Virus record (IMG/VR): IMGVR_UViG_3300004369_000009
Location: 1-64,000 of that record
Length of the DNA: 64,000 nucleotides
From: a virus
Reading direction: 5' to 3' (one strand)
How positions within the stretch are numbered: the first letter of the stretch is position 1; every line of letters begins with the position of its first letter. The notes under the pieces are model-generated. The model was not told where the DNA came from, ran no database searches, and saw only the letters and a program-made list of their open reading frames with translations. The translations under genes were made by a program, and so were the position numbers. Shown here in pieces: positions 45,612 to 54,599 of the stretch.

Positions 45612-45949
45612 TAGAGTGTAACGCCCTCCAGAACACTAACAGTACCTTCAAGCACTCTAGTTTTTAAGCCAGATGGTGCGGTGATGACAACATCATAAAC
45701 ATAACGACCAGACTTCATTGCTGCTGTCTGTGAGTTATTAAGAGAAAGTTGAATGCGTCCTGCGGTTTCGGGTGTAATAATTGCGGCAGTAACAGTGACC
45801 GCAGAAGAACTTGTGTAGTGCTTCTTAATCTTACATGCCGCAGAATACCCTGACAAATTGAACTCGGTCCCGTTATCATTCTCGACTGAAAAGTCGATGG
45901 TGAAATCGGCACCTTGATAGATCAATAAATTGGATACAGCAGATGCCAT
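45611..45949 (-). CDS. Small beta-rich protein, 112 aa (BppU_N-like)
   Basis: MASAVSNLLIYQGADFTIDF is followed by ENDNGTEFNLSGYSAACKIK, RIQLSLNNSQTAAMKSGRYV and YDVVITAPSG. Strand spacing and the closing TRVLEGTVSVLEGVTL recall the N-terminal domain of baseplate upper proteins (BppU_N), which joins fibres to baseplates; this is a by-eye resemblance. The location between the DUF4815-type protein and the fibres fits an adaptor. A candidate late promoter (one mismatch) lies 38 bases upstream. Confidence 0.65.
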   Translation of the reverse strand: MASAVSNLLIYQGADFTIDFSVENDNGTEFNLSGYSAACKIKKHYTSSSAVTVTAAIITPETAGRIQLSLNNSQTAAMKSGRYVYDVVITAPSGLKTRVLEGTVSVLEGVTL

Positions 45950-45985
45950 TCGCTAAGGTTTTTCTCTTTAGTATTTAGCTCACTC

Positions 45986-46300
45986 TTATTTATCGTTCTT
46001 CTCAACTAGAAGTTTGAGCATTTCTTTCAACTCATTAATCTCATTCTTCAGTTCCTGAGTCTCAGAGACGTTGAGTTTATTCTTTTCCCTAGCCTGAATG
46101 TATTGCTGATAACCAGTCTTATCGGTATTGATAATCGCATTGGATTTAGGATCACGCCCTAAGTTTTCGTGACCCTCAACTTTCATCAATCCAAGTTCTG
46201 ATCTAATATCTCTATTTTTTTCATACTCAGCTTTATCACGACGAGCGAGAACTTCTTGTTCCCGCCGTCTTACTATATCCTCAATTTTATCAAAGTCCAT
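45986..46300 (-). CDS. Charged coiled-coil protein, 104 aa
   Basis: The sequence is almost entirely charged and helical: MDFDKIEDIVRRREQEVLAR, then KAEYEKNRDIRSELGLMKVE and a C-terminal KNEINELKEMLKLLVEKNDK that reads as a clear coiled coil. Its ATG overlaps the stop of the DUF4815-type gene by one base. It may be a coiled-coil partner of the baseplate or fibre proteins around it. Not recognised. Confidence 0.7.
   Translation of the reverse strand: MDFDKIEDIVRRREQEVLARRDKAEYEKNRDIRSELGLMKVEGHENLGRDPKSNAIINTDKTGYQQYIQAREKNKLNVSETQELKNEINELKEMLKLLVEKNDK
45987..45994 (-). promoter_or_regulatory. Possible late promoter (GATAAATA) upstream of the 112-aa gene
   Basis: The minus-strand GATAAATA differs from the TATAAATA core by one base and lies at the end of the 104-residue gene, 38 bases upstream of the 112-residue gene. 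A second weaker box, GCTAAATA, is at 45,972-45,979. Position supports it; sequence is only near-consensus. Confidence 0.35.
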
Positions 46301-49300
46301 TATGCCAGAGCGATAATTCTAAGATCCTTAACTCTTGGAATGTATGGCTGGTTATAATTTCTCAGTACCAACTTCAGTTGGAATCCATCGAAAGCAGCCG
46401 CGTCATTCAGGGTGTACTCATAATCATTCCATACAAATGGGTCATTTTGGGGAACCATTTTTCCGCTATCGGGACGACCATCAGTGTTGAAGAATTCATA
46501 GTTGATGTCGTCTGGATCGCCAGTGTAACCAGCGGGAACGAGTTTGTACATAGCAATGATGTCTGAGAATTCAAATGTATTAGCAGACAAAGCAACCTTA
46601 ACACCTGTAGACGAATTTTCCAGTCTAGCAAGTCTCGTGATGTATATAGCGGCGTTCTCATCACCGATACCCTTACTAGGAGTAGCGTAGTTGATGAGGT
46701 TAGCAGTCGTGGTGACACTCATGCGCTGGGTGTCAATAACTGGTGACAGATGGCTTACATCCGAGAACATGTTCAATTCCAAGGTCAAAGACTTACCACC
46801 AGACATGTTGCTGATTTCATTCTGCTTGGAAGCGATAATCTTATGAGACAGGAAGTAGTTAATATCGTTAAGAGTGATTTCTCTCCAGGTAGAATCTGCT
46901 TGGAAAGAAGTTTCAGGGCTAACACCAGATGGGAAAGGACCACAGGAAGTACCGCTAGTGGCTCTTGCTCTAGCAGCAATCGAACATCCAGGTTGTACTT
47001 GAGTCTGAACTTGTGGCGTCAAAACATCCCAAGGGACATTTTGAGAAGAAAGAATATTTTCACCACCACCATTGATAGTCTTATGGGACTTGAATCCAGT
47101 GATATTCAATCTATACTTATGGGGGCTATTCAGAGAAGAAAAACCACCGAAAGTAGTTGTGTGGTGAGTTCCATTAACTCTTGTCAGAGGAATACCAGCA
47201 AGGTTATAGCACTGAACAGCAGCGTTGGCAGTATGAGCAGTTCCAGAAGCGGAACCAGAATTGCTAGCGGCATCCCAGTTTCTACCAGATACGGTACCCG
47301 AGTTGTGACCCAGAACGTTAATTACCCAGTTAGGAGAACCATTGTTAATATACTCATAAGCAATGATCTCATCGCCAATCTTAATGAATCCAGGATTGGT
47401 GTCAGAGACCGCAGGAGCGGCGTTACCAGGACCCGTGTTAGAAGCAGTCAGAGAAGCGGCTTGAGTGCTGTTGCCGCCGATACAGCGGTGGAATAGTGAG
47501 GCATCAGAGACAACAATCTGAGAAGCCGTAGCAGACAAATCGCTAGAAAGTACAGTGTCACCAATTTCAGAAATAACACCATCCAAGATTACATAGTTGG
47601 CATTACTCTGCATGCCGTGGTTGCTGTGGAAAACTTCAATGTATGCTTGATTGTCAGTTACAGCAATCGAGTTTGGCAGCAGTGGGAGGAAACCACCGTT
47701 GTTCTCTTCGAGAGTAGCGTTGTTCAGGAAGACTTGAGACTGGTTCAGAGTAGTGGGCAGAACAAAGTCTGCTCTGTAGATCTTGAACATCAGGTCTTCA
47801 AACTGAGAAGGTGTCCAAGTAGAAGCGTTCTGAGACTTGAACAGTACACCAATATAGGGTTGCTCAGAGATCTTCTCACCAGCATGAGCAGCGTCGATAG
47901 CATCCTCACCCAGCAAGGAGATGAACACCTTGTACTGGTTAGAGTCGGAGGTTACGACAATACAATGCTCAGTTTGATGGGGAATATAAACGGGGGATTC
48001 AAATGTGAAGGTAGTAGGAGCCGAAGCATCAGTAGAAGTAACTACATCACCCGCTTTCTTAATGACCTTAGAGAAAGGAAGAATAGTCTGAGTTGGAATA
48101 CCATTTTCTACCGTACGAATATCAATGGCAACAGGAATCTCAGAGTCCTTCTGCTGGAAGTACAGATCAATCTTAGTAAGGAATACACCACCCTCAAGCT
48201 CGTCATCTTGAATCAAGAAAGTTTGAGCCAATGGGTCAGACCACAGAGTCCTGTTTTGAGTCAATCTCTCCTCATCGAGTTTAGCATTACGAACCGAGAT
48301 GATTGTTTCCTGAGTGGTCTGGAGAATACCAGTTGCGCTGTATTCGGTTTGAGCGCTGGACTCAGACTCACCAACAACTGTAGAATCATTAGTAGTATCC
48401 GACAAGCGGAATACACGAGTACCAGTCTTAAACTTGGGATTAGTAGATTTACTTGGATCGGGGATAAAGAATGTACCTTTCAGGAAACCTGCCTGGTCAG
48501 TAACCAATCTTCTTTCCTTAACCTTTGCCTTAGCACCAGAAGACTGACCCACAAGAATTTCACCAGCAATAGGATTGCCCGAATAAGCACCTAGAGCCTG
48601 AGCAGCAAGTGAAGTAGTGTCGAGATTAATCCAACCAAGGTTAGCAGTATAATCGTTAACTGATGCGATATTCTGGTTAGTGTATGGGTTTATAGTGTAC
48701 TCATTGTTTGGCTCAAGAATACGAAGAGTCGCACCAGAAGTCAAACCTTTAACAGTTTCGCCAACTTGGAATGGAATACTATTGGTGTCAGAGTCATCAT
48801 TAGGATTCTTAGTCACTTCCAACATCTTAGGTGTGATGTAAGACTTAACTGAAACGCCATCAAAGAAAGCATAGAAACGAGTTTTGGGCTTAAGTTTCTC
48901 TGCCTTAAACTCAATATTTCTAGAGCGCATATTTTGAATGTGCTCAACAGAAACAACTCTATTACCAAGAGACTGCTGCTCAATGATAGGAGTAATTCTG
49001 TAACGGATACCACTTCTGGTCTGATCCGTTCTAACTCTAGAGAAACGTTCTGTACGAGTCGAACGATTCTTACCCTTACCTGTAGTAACTTGGCGACTAA
49101 ACCAAATACGACCAGACCATGTGGTCTGCCAGGAACCCCATTGAATAGGAGTAATACCATTCTGGTCCGCTCTCATATCACGGAGAGTGGTCTGGTAGTT
49201 ACCCTCAACAGTTGGACCCTGAAGAGCAGCCAGAGATTTAGTATCTACCCAGTCATCAGACTCAGGATAGAGTTTAATGTCACCAACGAAAGTAAAGACG

Positions 49301-52300
49301 TTGAATGGATTGACATTCTCAAGCGCAGAGGCAAATGGCTGGTCAACCAAAACAACATCACTATAAGGCAGGGTGATGATGTCACCAGTCTGCTTAATGT
49401 TGGTGGAATTGGAGCTAACAATCAAAGGAACGTTAGTTGTATAGTGAGAAGGGCGCAGATGACCTTCTTCAAAGTCAATAGAAACTCTGTAGTCTGGATG
49501 GAATGTATCGCTAGTTCCCAGAGAAGCAAAGTTGTCTACAATAAAACCATTCTTAAATCTGTCCAGACCATTAGTATCTCTGATCTGAAGAGTAGCAGTT
49601 TCAGTTTCAAGGAGAGACAGTTGAGTGTAGTATTCCAGAGTTTTAATTCTGGTTTCCAACTGTTGAATATCTCTAAAAGTATATCTCTTATAGTTTGTTT
49701 GAGTGATATCTACATCTTTGTCGATGTCAAAGATGTAAGGACGCATGAAGATGGTAGCCAGAAGCATGGCATCTTCAATCTCAGAAGGCTCTACTGGATT
49801 TTCAGCAGGTTCACCTTTAATTACTTGAATCTTATTATCTTTGTTGATGAATACTTTGTCAGTTCTACCCAAGTAGTATTCATAAGAAAGGATAGTGGTA
49901 TCGGACTGACCAGGAAGACCAACAAAGTTTCCAGTAAACTCTCTATTATCAAAGTCAAGTTTACCAGAAGAGGTATGCTCAAAAGGAGACAATCTTGTAC
50001 CAGATCCACTAATCAGGCTTGGAACCATTGGACGGAAGTCCAAAACATTTCTTAGTGGGAACTCAGAGAAAGTTGGAATCTCTTTATATACTTCACTGGA
50101 GTAAGAATCTACAGTATAGAAACCATCACCACCAGTGGTTACAAATCTATCAAAAATTACAAGCAGTTTGTGAGTAGGAGCAGCATACCCAGACTTTCTA
50201 ACGAGTCTGGAATAATCATAATACTGCTCTCTCTGACCATTGTCCAATTCGTAAGCACTGGTTACATTAGAACTGCCTAGAACAATGCTATTGGCTACGA
50301 TACGAGCAGTGGTTGTTTCGGTATTAATGACCTCTGCGTTATCAAACAGAGTATCAGTTAGCATCACAAAGTAAACATAGTTACTATCAAAGGATACAAT
50401 CTGAGCTTTAGCGCCAGAAGAAACACCAGTTATAATCTGGTTGATCGCATAAGAACCAACTAGGTTGGTATATGAGAAGTGTGGAATAACAGGAGACTGA
50501 GAATCTTTGGATTCATAGACTGCCTTAATCTTAAAGACATCAGGACAACCCAAAGAAATTGTACGATCCTCAACTCTAGTACCATAACCAGCTGTATAAC
50601 TGGTAAGACCATTAGCACTACCAAGAGCAGATTTATTAATCAAAGCCACTTTCATGCGTTCAGTGGTCTTAGACTTAGCAGATCTATTGCTACTGTATAC
50701 TGTGGCAATTACAATACAACCATTAACTGTAGTGGGAAGACCAGAAACAGAAACGGAAGCAGATCCAGCACCAGTGCTAGTAGTAAAATTGGGGAAAGTA
50801 TAACTATTACCAAGAACACCACTTCCAGAAGAGACGCTAGTTACAATGATTTGGAAATCATCAGCATCTTGTGGTGCTCTAAAGACAAGGTTTGATCCAG
50901 CAGAAAGCGAGAATGAACCGTTAGTGATCTCAGAAGAAGGAATAACGTATGACTTACGGAAATAACCCAGAGGAGTTACAGAAGCACCCTGGCTGTTTGT
51001 ACTGGTAGATTTGACAGCAGCCTTAGGAATAGGAGTAATCAGAGCACGCTTAGTAGCAAACTGAATCTGAGGTCTCGTCAGAGTAATGGCAGAGGTTACA
51101 GATCCATTAGCAAGAGTCGTGCTACCTTCTCTAGTAATTGTGAAACTAGAGTTGCTAGTTACATTAGTAACTCTAGCGGTATGTTGTTGATTGTTGTTAG
51201 AGAAACGAATGATATCACCAATTCTCAGCTGAGCCGTAAAGTTAGACAGGCTAGCAGTGATAGTAGCGTTTCCTCCAGATACCCCACTAACAACAGGACC
51301 GTTAGCAGAAACCGTTGCTTGAACATCCAAAAGGACATTAGCAGTAAAAGTGCCACTAAGGGTCATAGAACGGATGTCACTAAATTGATATCCGTAGATG
51401 CTAGAAATTGTTCCCAGGTTACTGGAAGCACTTTCATACCTAACGGCTTCACCAGCAACAAAGTTGCCAGTGATTCCGTATACAGTACAAGTGGAGTTAG
51501 AACCATTAGTTCTAACAAAGCCAGACGCGCCAGAGTTGACACCAACAATTTTGGTTCCTTGGACCCAAGTTACCGCACCAGTCATGGTGAGGGTAGTGAA
51601 CAACGTCGTATCCGAGACATTTACTCGGTAAATTGTGCTAGAGGCATCTCTAACACCAGAATCAAAACTAAAGCCAAAGACTCTAGTAAGACCGATAACA
51701 TTACCCACAGCAGTGCCAGGGGTAGTTACCAGTCTATCACGAAGTTCTACAGTTTCGTAAAGTTCTACGCCACCATACAATTCGTCCACCAGAACGTAGT
51801 TTCCAAAGTCAGAAGCAAACGACTGGGAATCAGCAGCAGTAAAAGTTCTTGGTTTATCACTATCCTTAAAGGTATTTGCCAGTTTCTCAGTTCTGTAACC
51901 AGAAATGTAGGCAGTACCAGGAGAGATCTGAATGGACATCTTGTCCTCAGATGGGTCATTACCATCTTGAGTAACAGCATCCGATTCATATACACCATTA
52001 TTGAAAGCGTTATTAAGATTTTCTCTAACATCAATAGAGAATCTCTTAACATAATAATCGCCAGACTCTTCTTTTGTTCTAAGAGCCAGAATATCATTAA
52101 TATAACTAAGATCACTACGCTCTACTTTACTCTCTAATTTACCTTCATTGGTACGGAGAAGTTCAATAAAGTCAGCGGAGTTAGGATCTTTAAGTTCCTT
52201 TTTGATTAGGGTCAGGTTGATCTTGAAGCGATCAGCACCAGGAGCAGAGAAGTTTGTGCTACCAATTGCGTTGTCATAAAGGGTAGGATCTTCATCAGCA

Positions 52301-52980
52301 GTGATGATTCTTTCCTCAACCTTCAAACCAACCTTGTATGAGGGGCTATTGCTATATTGATCAAGAACAACCGTTTGTTCGGGTACAGTTACAAAATAAC
52401 CACGAACAAAATAAACACCTCTACCAATATTAGCGGTGGAAGCAACGGCAGTGCTGTTGGAGTTCAGCAACTGAGCCAGAGGCGTACCAGAAACAATAGT
52501 GGATGTGCTGTAAGTAATATCTTCTTCGCAAGTCAGAACTTCGCCAGCCTGAAAGACGCTAGTAGTATTATCGTCTGCTTTTGTCAGGTAAGTCAAATAG
52601 AACGAAACGTATCCACGAGTAGACTCAGCGGCACTAATACTGAAGTTTACACGAGCACGAATGTTCGAGTTAGAACCTTTGATTACCTTATTATTCAGCG
52701 CTTCCCTATAGAGCTCAACGGGAAGGTTGAGATAGTTATTTTGTACAAGTACAACTGGATACTGTTTGTTGAGGGTGATACCCCCAGGCACAACCATACT
52801 ACCCTCACGGTAGATGCCCTGACCAAACGAGTTGATTTGGTTCTGGAGCAGTGACTGTAGGGTGGTTAATTCTCTAGCTTGGACTGGATATCCAGGCTTA
52901 AAGAGTACCTTGAGAAACCCCTTATCCTCATCAAAGTCGTCAAAATAAGGGGAAATATTAAGGTTGGTATTCTGTGCCAT
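46300..52980 (-). CDS. DUF4815-type virion protein, 2226 aa
   Basis: Its N-terminus is characteristic of the DUF4815 family of cyanophage structural proteins: NISPYFDDFDEDKGFLKVLF, PGYPVQARELTTLQSLLQNQ and NSFGQGIYREGSMVVPGG. The middle is a long beta-rich region. A KIGDEIIAYEYINNGSPNW unit resembles the IGNEVMKV unit in gp15. The C-terminal part carries FESPVYIPHQTEHCIVVTSD and ends RVKDLRIIALA. It follows gp8 directly (adjacent stop and start), so it occupies the position of the T4 gp9/gp10 baseplate-pin proteins. A baseplate periphery or fibre-connector role is likely but inferred. Confidence 0.88.
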   Translation of the reverse strand: MAQNTNLNISPYFDDFDEDKGFLKVLFKPGYPVQARELTTLQSLLQNQINSFGQGIYREGSMVVPGGITLNKQYPVVLVQNNYLNLPVELYREALNNKVIKGSNSNIRARVNFSISAAESTRGYVSFYLTYLTKADDNTTSVFQAGEVLTCEEDITYSTSTIVSGTPLAQLLNSNSTAVASTANIGRGVYFVRGYFVTVPEQTVVLDQYSNSPSYKVGLKVEERIITADEDPTLYDNAIGSTNFSAPGADRFKINLTLIKKELKDPNSADFIELLRTNEGKLESKVERSDLSYINDILALRTKEESGDYYVKRFSIDVRENLNNAFNNGVYESDAVTQDGNDPSEDKMSIQISPGTAYISGYRTEKLANTFKDSDKPRTFTAADSQSFASDFGNYVLVDELYGGVELYETVELRDRLVTTPGTAVGNVIGLTRVFGFSFDSGVRDASSTIYRVNVSDTTLFTTLTMTGAVTWVQGTKIVGVNSGASGFVRTNGSNSTCTVYGITGNFVAGEAVRYESASSNLGTISSIYGYQFSDIRSMTLSGTFTANVLLDVQATVSANGPVVSGVSGGNATITASLSNFTAQLRIGDIIRFSNNNQQHTARVTNVTSNSSFTITREGSTTLANGSVTSAITLTRPQIQFATKRALITPIPKAAVKSTSTNSQGASVTPLGYFRKSYVIPSSEITNGSFSLSAGSNLVFRAPQDADDFQIIVTSVSSGSGVLGNSYTFPNFTTSTGAGSASVSVSGLPTTVNGCIVIATVYSSNRSAKSKTTERMKVALINKSALGSANGLTSYTAGYGTRVEDRTISLGCPDVFKIKAVYESKDSQSPVIPHFSYTNLVGSYAINQIITGVSSGAKAQIVSFDSNYVYFVMLTDTLFDNAEVINTETTTARIVANSIVLGSSNVTSAYELDNGQREQYYDYSRLVRKSGYAAPTHKLLVIFDRFVTTGGDGFYTVDSYSSEVYKEIPTFSEFPLRNVLDFRPMVPSLISGSGTRLSPFEHTSSGKLDFDNREFTGNFVGLPGQSDTTILSYEYYLGRTDKVFINKDNKIQVIKGEPAENPVEPSEIEDAMLLATIFMRPYIFDIDKDVDITQTNYKRYTFRDIQQLETRIKTLEYYTQLSLLETETATLQIRDTNGLDRFKNGFIVDNFASLGTSDTFHPDYRVSIDFEEGHLRPSHYTTNVPLIVSSNSTNIKQTGDIITLPYSDVVLVDQPFASALENVNPFNVFTFVGDIKLYPESDDWVDTKSLAALQGPTVEGNYQTTLRDMRADQNGITPIQWGSWQTTWSGRIWFSRQVTTGKGKNRSTRTERFSRVRTDQTRSGIRYRITPIIEQQSLGNRVVSVEHIQNMRSRNIEFKAEKLKPKTRFYAFFDGVSVKSYITPKMLEVTKNPNDDSDTNSIPFQVGETVKGLTSGATLRILEPNNEYTINPYTNQNIASVNDYTANLGWINLDTTSLAAQALGAYSGNPIAGEILVGQSSGAKAKVKERRLVTDQAGFLKGTFFIPDPSKSTNPKFKTGTRVFRLSDTTNDSTVVGESESSAQTEYSATGILQTTQETIISVRNAKLDEERLTQNRTLWSDPLAQTFLIQDDELEGGVFLTKIDLYFQQKDSEIPVAIDIRTVENGIPTQTILPFSKVIKKAGDVVTSTDASAPTTFTFESPVYIPHQTEHCIVVTSDSNQYKVFISLLGEDAIDAAHAGEKISEQPYIGVLFKSQNASTWTPSQFEDLMFKIYRADFVLPTTLNQSQVFLNNATLEENNGGFLPLLPNSIAVTDNQAYIEVFHSNHGMQSNANYVILDGVISEIGDTVLSSDLSATASQIVVSDASLFHRCIGGNSTQAASLTASNTGPGNAAPAVSDTNPGFIKIGDEIIAYEYINNGSPNWVINVLGHNSGTVSGRNWDAASNSGSASGTAHTANAAVQCYNLAGIPLTRVNGTHHTTTFGGFSSLNSPHKYRLNITGFKSHKTINGGGENILSSQNVPWDVLTPQVQTQVQPGCSIAARARATSGTSCGPFPSGVSPETSFQADSTWREITLNDINYFLSHKIIASKQNEISNMSGGKSLTLELNMFSDVSHLSPVIDTQRMSVTTTANLINYATPSKGIGDENAAIYITRLARLENSSTGVKVALSANTFEFSDIIAMYKLVPAGYTGDPDDINYEFFNTDGRPDSGKMVPQNDPFVWNDYEYTLNDAAAFDGFQLKLVLRNYNQPYIPRVKDLRIIALA

Positions 52981-54504
52981 TTAGAATTCAATTACTACTT
53001 TGAGCTCTTCGTTCTGATCCGCCGATCTGGAAATCGGGTTCCTATTATCTATGTAGAGGATTTCTCCAGAGTTGATTTGAACCTCTCCGTTAGCATAACC
53101 CTCAACAAAAGAGAGACCAAGTTCATAAACAGAAACACCAATCTGAATCTGACTCTTAGGAACAGATGCTGTACCAAAAGTAGAGTCGGGAGTGGCAGTG
53201 ATCAAATCAGATGAGGTAATTTCATAGTTACCAGAGAACTCAATGATGTTACCCGAAGTAACTCCATCAAATGAATCCTGGTAATACTTCAAAAGCTTAG
53301 TATTGGAATCATAGGAAACTACATATCCTTTTGCGAGTGTAGTTGCCTGTGAGATTGTAGATCCAGGTTGGAACGTTCCGTTAGGGGCGCCAGTTCCAGA
53401 CTGAGGGAAGATCATGGCTTTTACACCAGATCTTGTGTTTTGAGAAGACACCGTTGTGGTGTTGTAGTCATATGGGTTAAGAACCAGACCGACTCTACGG
53501 AATGTAAGGTCAGTTGGGAAGTCAACAAACGCAGTAGAGGTTTCAAGTTTGGAAGCAAACATCAAACGATAAGATCCAAGTTCTCTAGCAGCATCAGAAC
53601 CATGACCACCGTTAGGAGGAATAATGATATCCAAATTTGCGTTAGCACCAGTACCGATGTTTGTAATCAAACCAACATCAATAGTGGCAAAACTATAGTT
53701 AGATCCAGACTGAGTAACGGTAACATTACTAATACTACCAGAAACAACAGTAATGGAACAATATGCTTGAGTTCCTCCATTGATTTCCCAATCACCACGA
53801 ATGGGTACATTAGTGAATGTGCCGTTATTATAACCAGCACCAGCATTCTCAATAACAATAGTATCAACTGAACCAGCACCAGCGGCAGCTTCTACCAGAG
53901 CATTGTCAAGGACGGGGATAAACTCAGAAGTAACGAACTTCAGAATGTTATCAGCGTCAATGGTGTACATGTACTTCCAACGATACTTATAGTCGGAAGA
54001 ATCATTAGTTTCAATAACTGTGGTCGAGGTGCCAGTTGGCTCTACTAGCGAAGGACGACCTTTGGGAAATTCGGGAGTCTGACCATTATAAAGACACTTG
54101 TAGACATTAAAGTCTGAGTTCATCACATAGAAGTTAGAGTCATACAAACGGGTCGCGCCATTTGCTGTCGTCTTTGCTGGTGAATAATCAGGTTTGTACA
54201 TAGAGTATGTACGACCAGTACCACCAGTAGTTTCTGTTGGGTCAATCCAGTCAACCCTAGGAATGACGAGAGCGGTGTCAGAAATATCTACGCGCTTATA
54301 TGCTACCGAATCAGAGTATACCTGTCGATGGTATGTAAATGAATCAATAGGCTCGTCTGTGGGAGGTGAATCTGAATTTCCTGCCCATGCCTTAGGTCTA
54401 CCTACAAAGAGATAGACTCTATTAGCATCAGAGCCTGCACTGCCTAAGGTGTTTCGGAACGCCTCGGCAGCATAAATCCTAAATTTGTCGGTTACAAGAG
54501 CCAT
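52981..54504 (-). CDS. 8: Baseplate wedge protein gp8 with beta insertion
   Basis: gp8 dimers form part of the T4 baseplate wedge. The N-terminus (TDKFRIYAAEAFRNTLG; YLFVGRPKAWAGNSDSPPTD) matches the T4 gp8 KFRTEK and FGRSEPW regions. The middle has YKCLYNGQTPEF (T4: YRCLD) and KYRWKYMYTID (T4: YVWEYLFEI). The C-terminus GEILYIDNRNPISRSADQNE aligns with T4 GEMIYMENRPPI. T4 gp8 is 334 residues; this has 507, with a GAGY beta insertion at about 210-300 that T4 lacks. An exact late promoter core lies 20 bases upstream. Confidence 0.94.
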   Translation of the reverse strand: MALVTDKFRIYAAEAFRNTLGSAGSDANRVYLFVGRPKAWAGNSDSPPTDEPIDSFTYHRQVYSDSVAYKRVDISDTALVIPRVDWIDPTETTGGTGRTYSMYKPDYSPAKTTANGATRLYDSNFYVMNSDFNVYKCLYNGQTPEFPKGRPSLVEPTGTSTTVIETNDSSDYKYRWKYMYTIDADNILKFVTSEFIPVLDNALVEAAAGAGSVDTIVIENAGAGYNNGTFTNVPIRGDWEINGGTQAYCSITVVSGSISNVTVTQSGSNYSFATIDVGLITNIGTGANANLDIIIPPNGGHGSDAARELGSYRLMFASKLETSTAFVDFPTDLTFRRVGLVLNPYDYNTTTVSSQNTRSGVKAMIFPQSGTGAPNGTFQPGSTISQATTLAKGYVVSYDSNTKLLKYYQDSFDGVTSGNIIEFSGNYEITSSDLITATPDSTFGTASVPKSQIQIGVSVYELGLSFVEGYANGEVQINSGEILYIDNRNPISRSADQNEELKVVIEF

Positions 54505-54523
54505 CAGACAAAGCTTTTAGATG

Positions 54524-54531
54524 TATTTATA
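54524..54531 (-). promoter_or_regulatory. T4-type late promoter core TATAAATA upstream of gp8
   Basis: An exact core (context AGTATAAATACATC) lies 20 bases upstream of the gp8 start, in the 95-base gap after the giant gene. This is the clearest late promoter in the window. No obvious Shine-Dalgarno sequence follows it. Confidence 0.8.
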
Positions 54532-54599
54532 CTTGACAAAGAAGAGATTCAGGAGTAGACTCTACAGTGTAGCGGGTTCAAGGATGAGCTTTAGCTACT

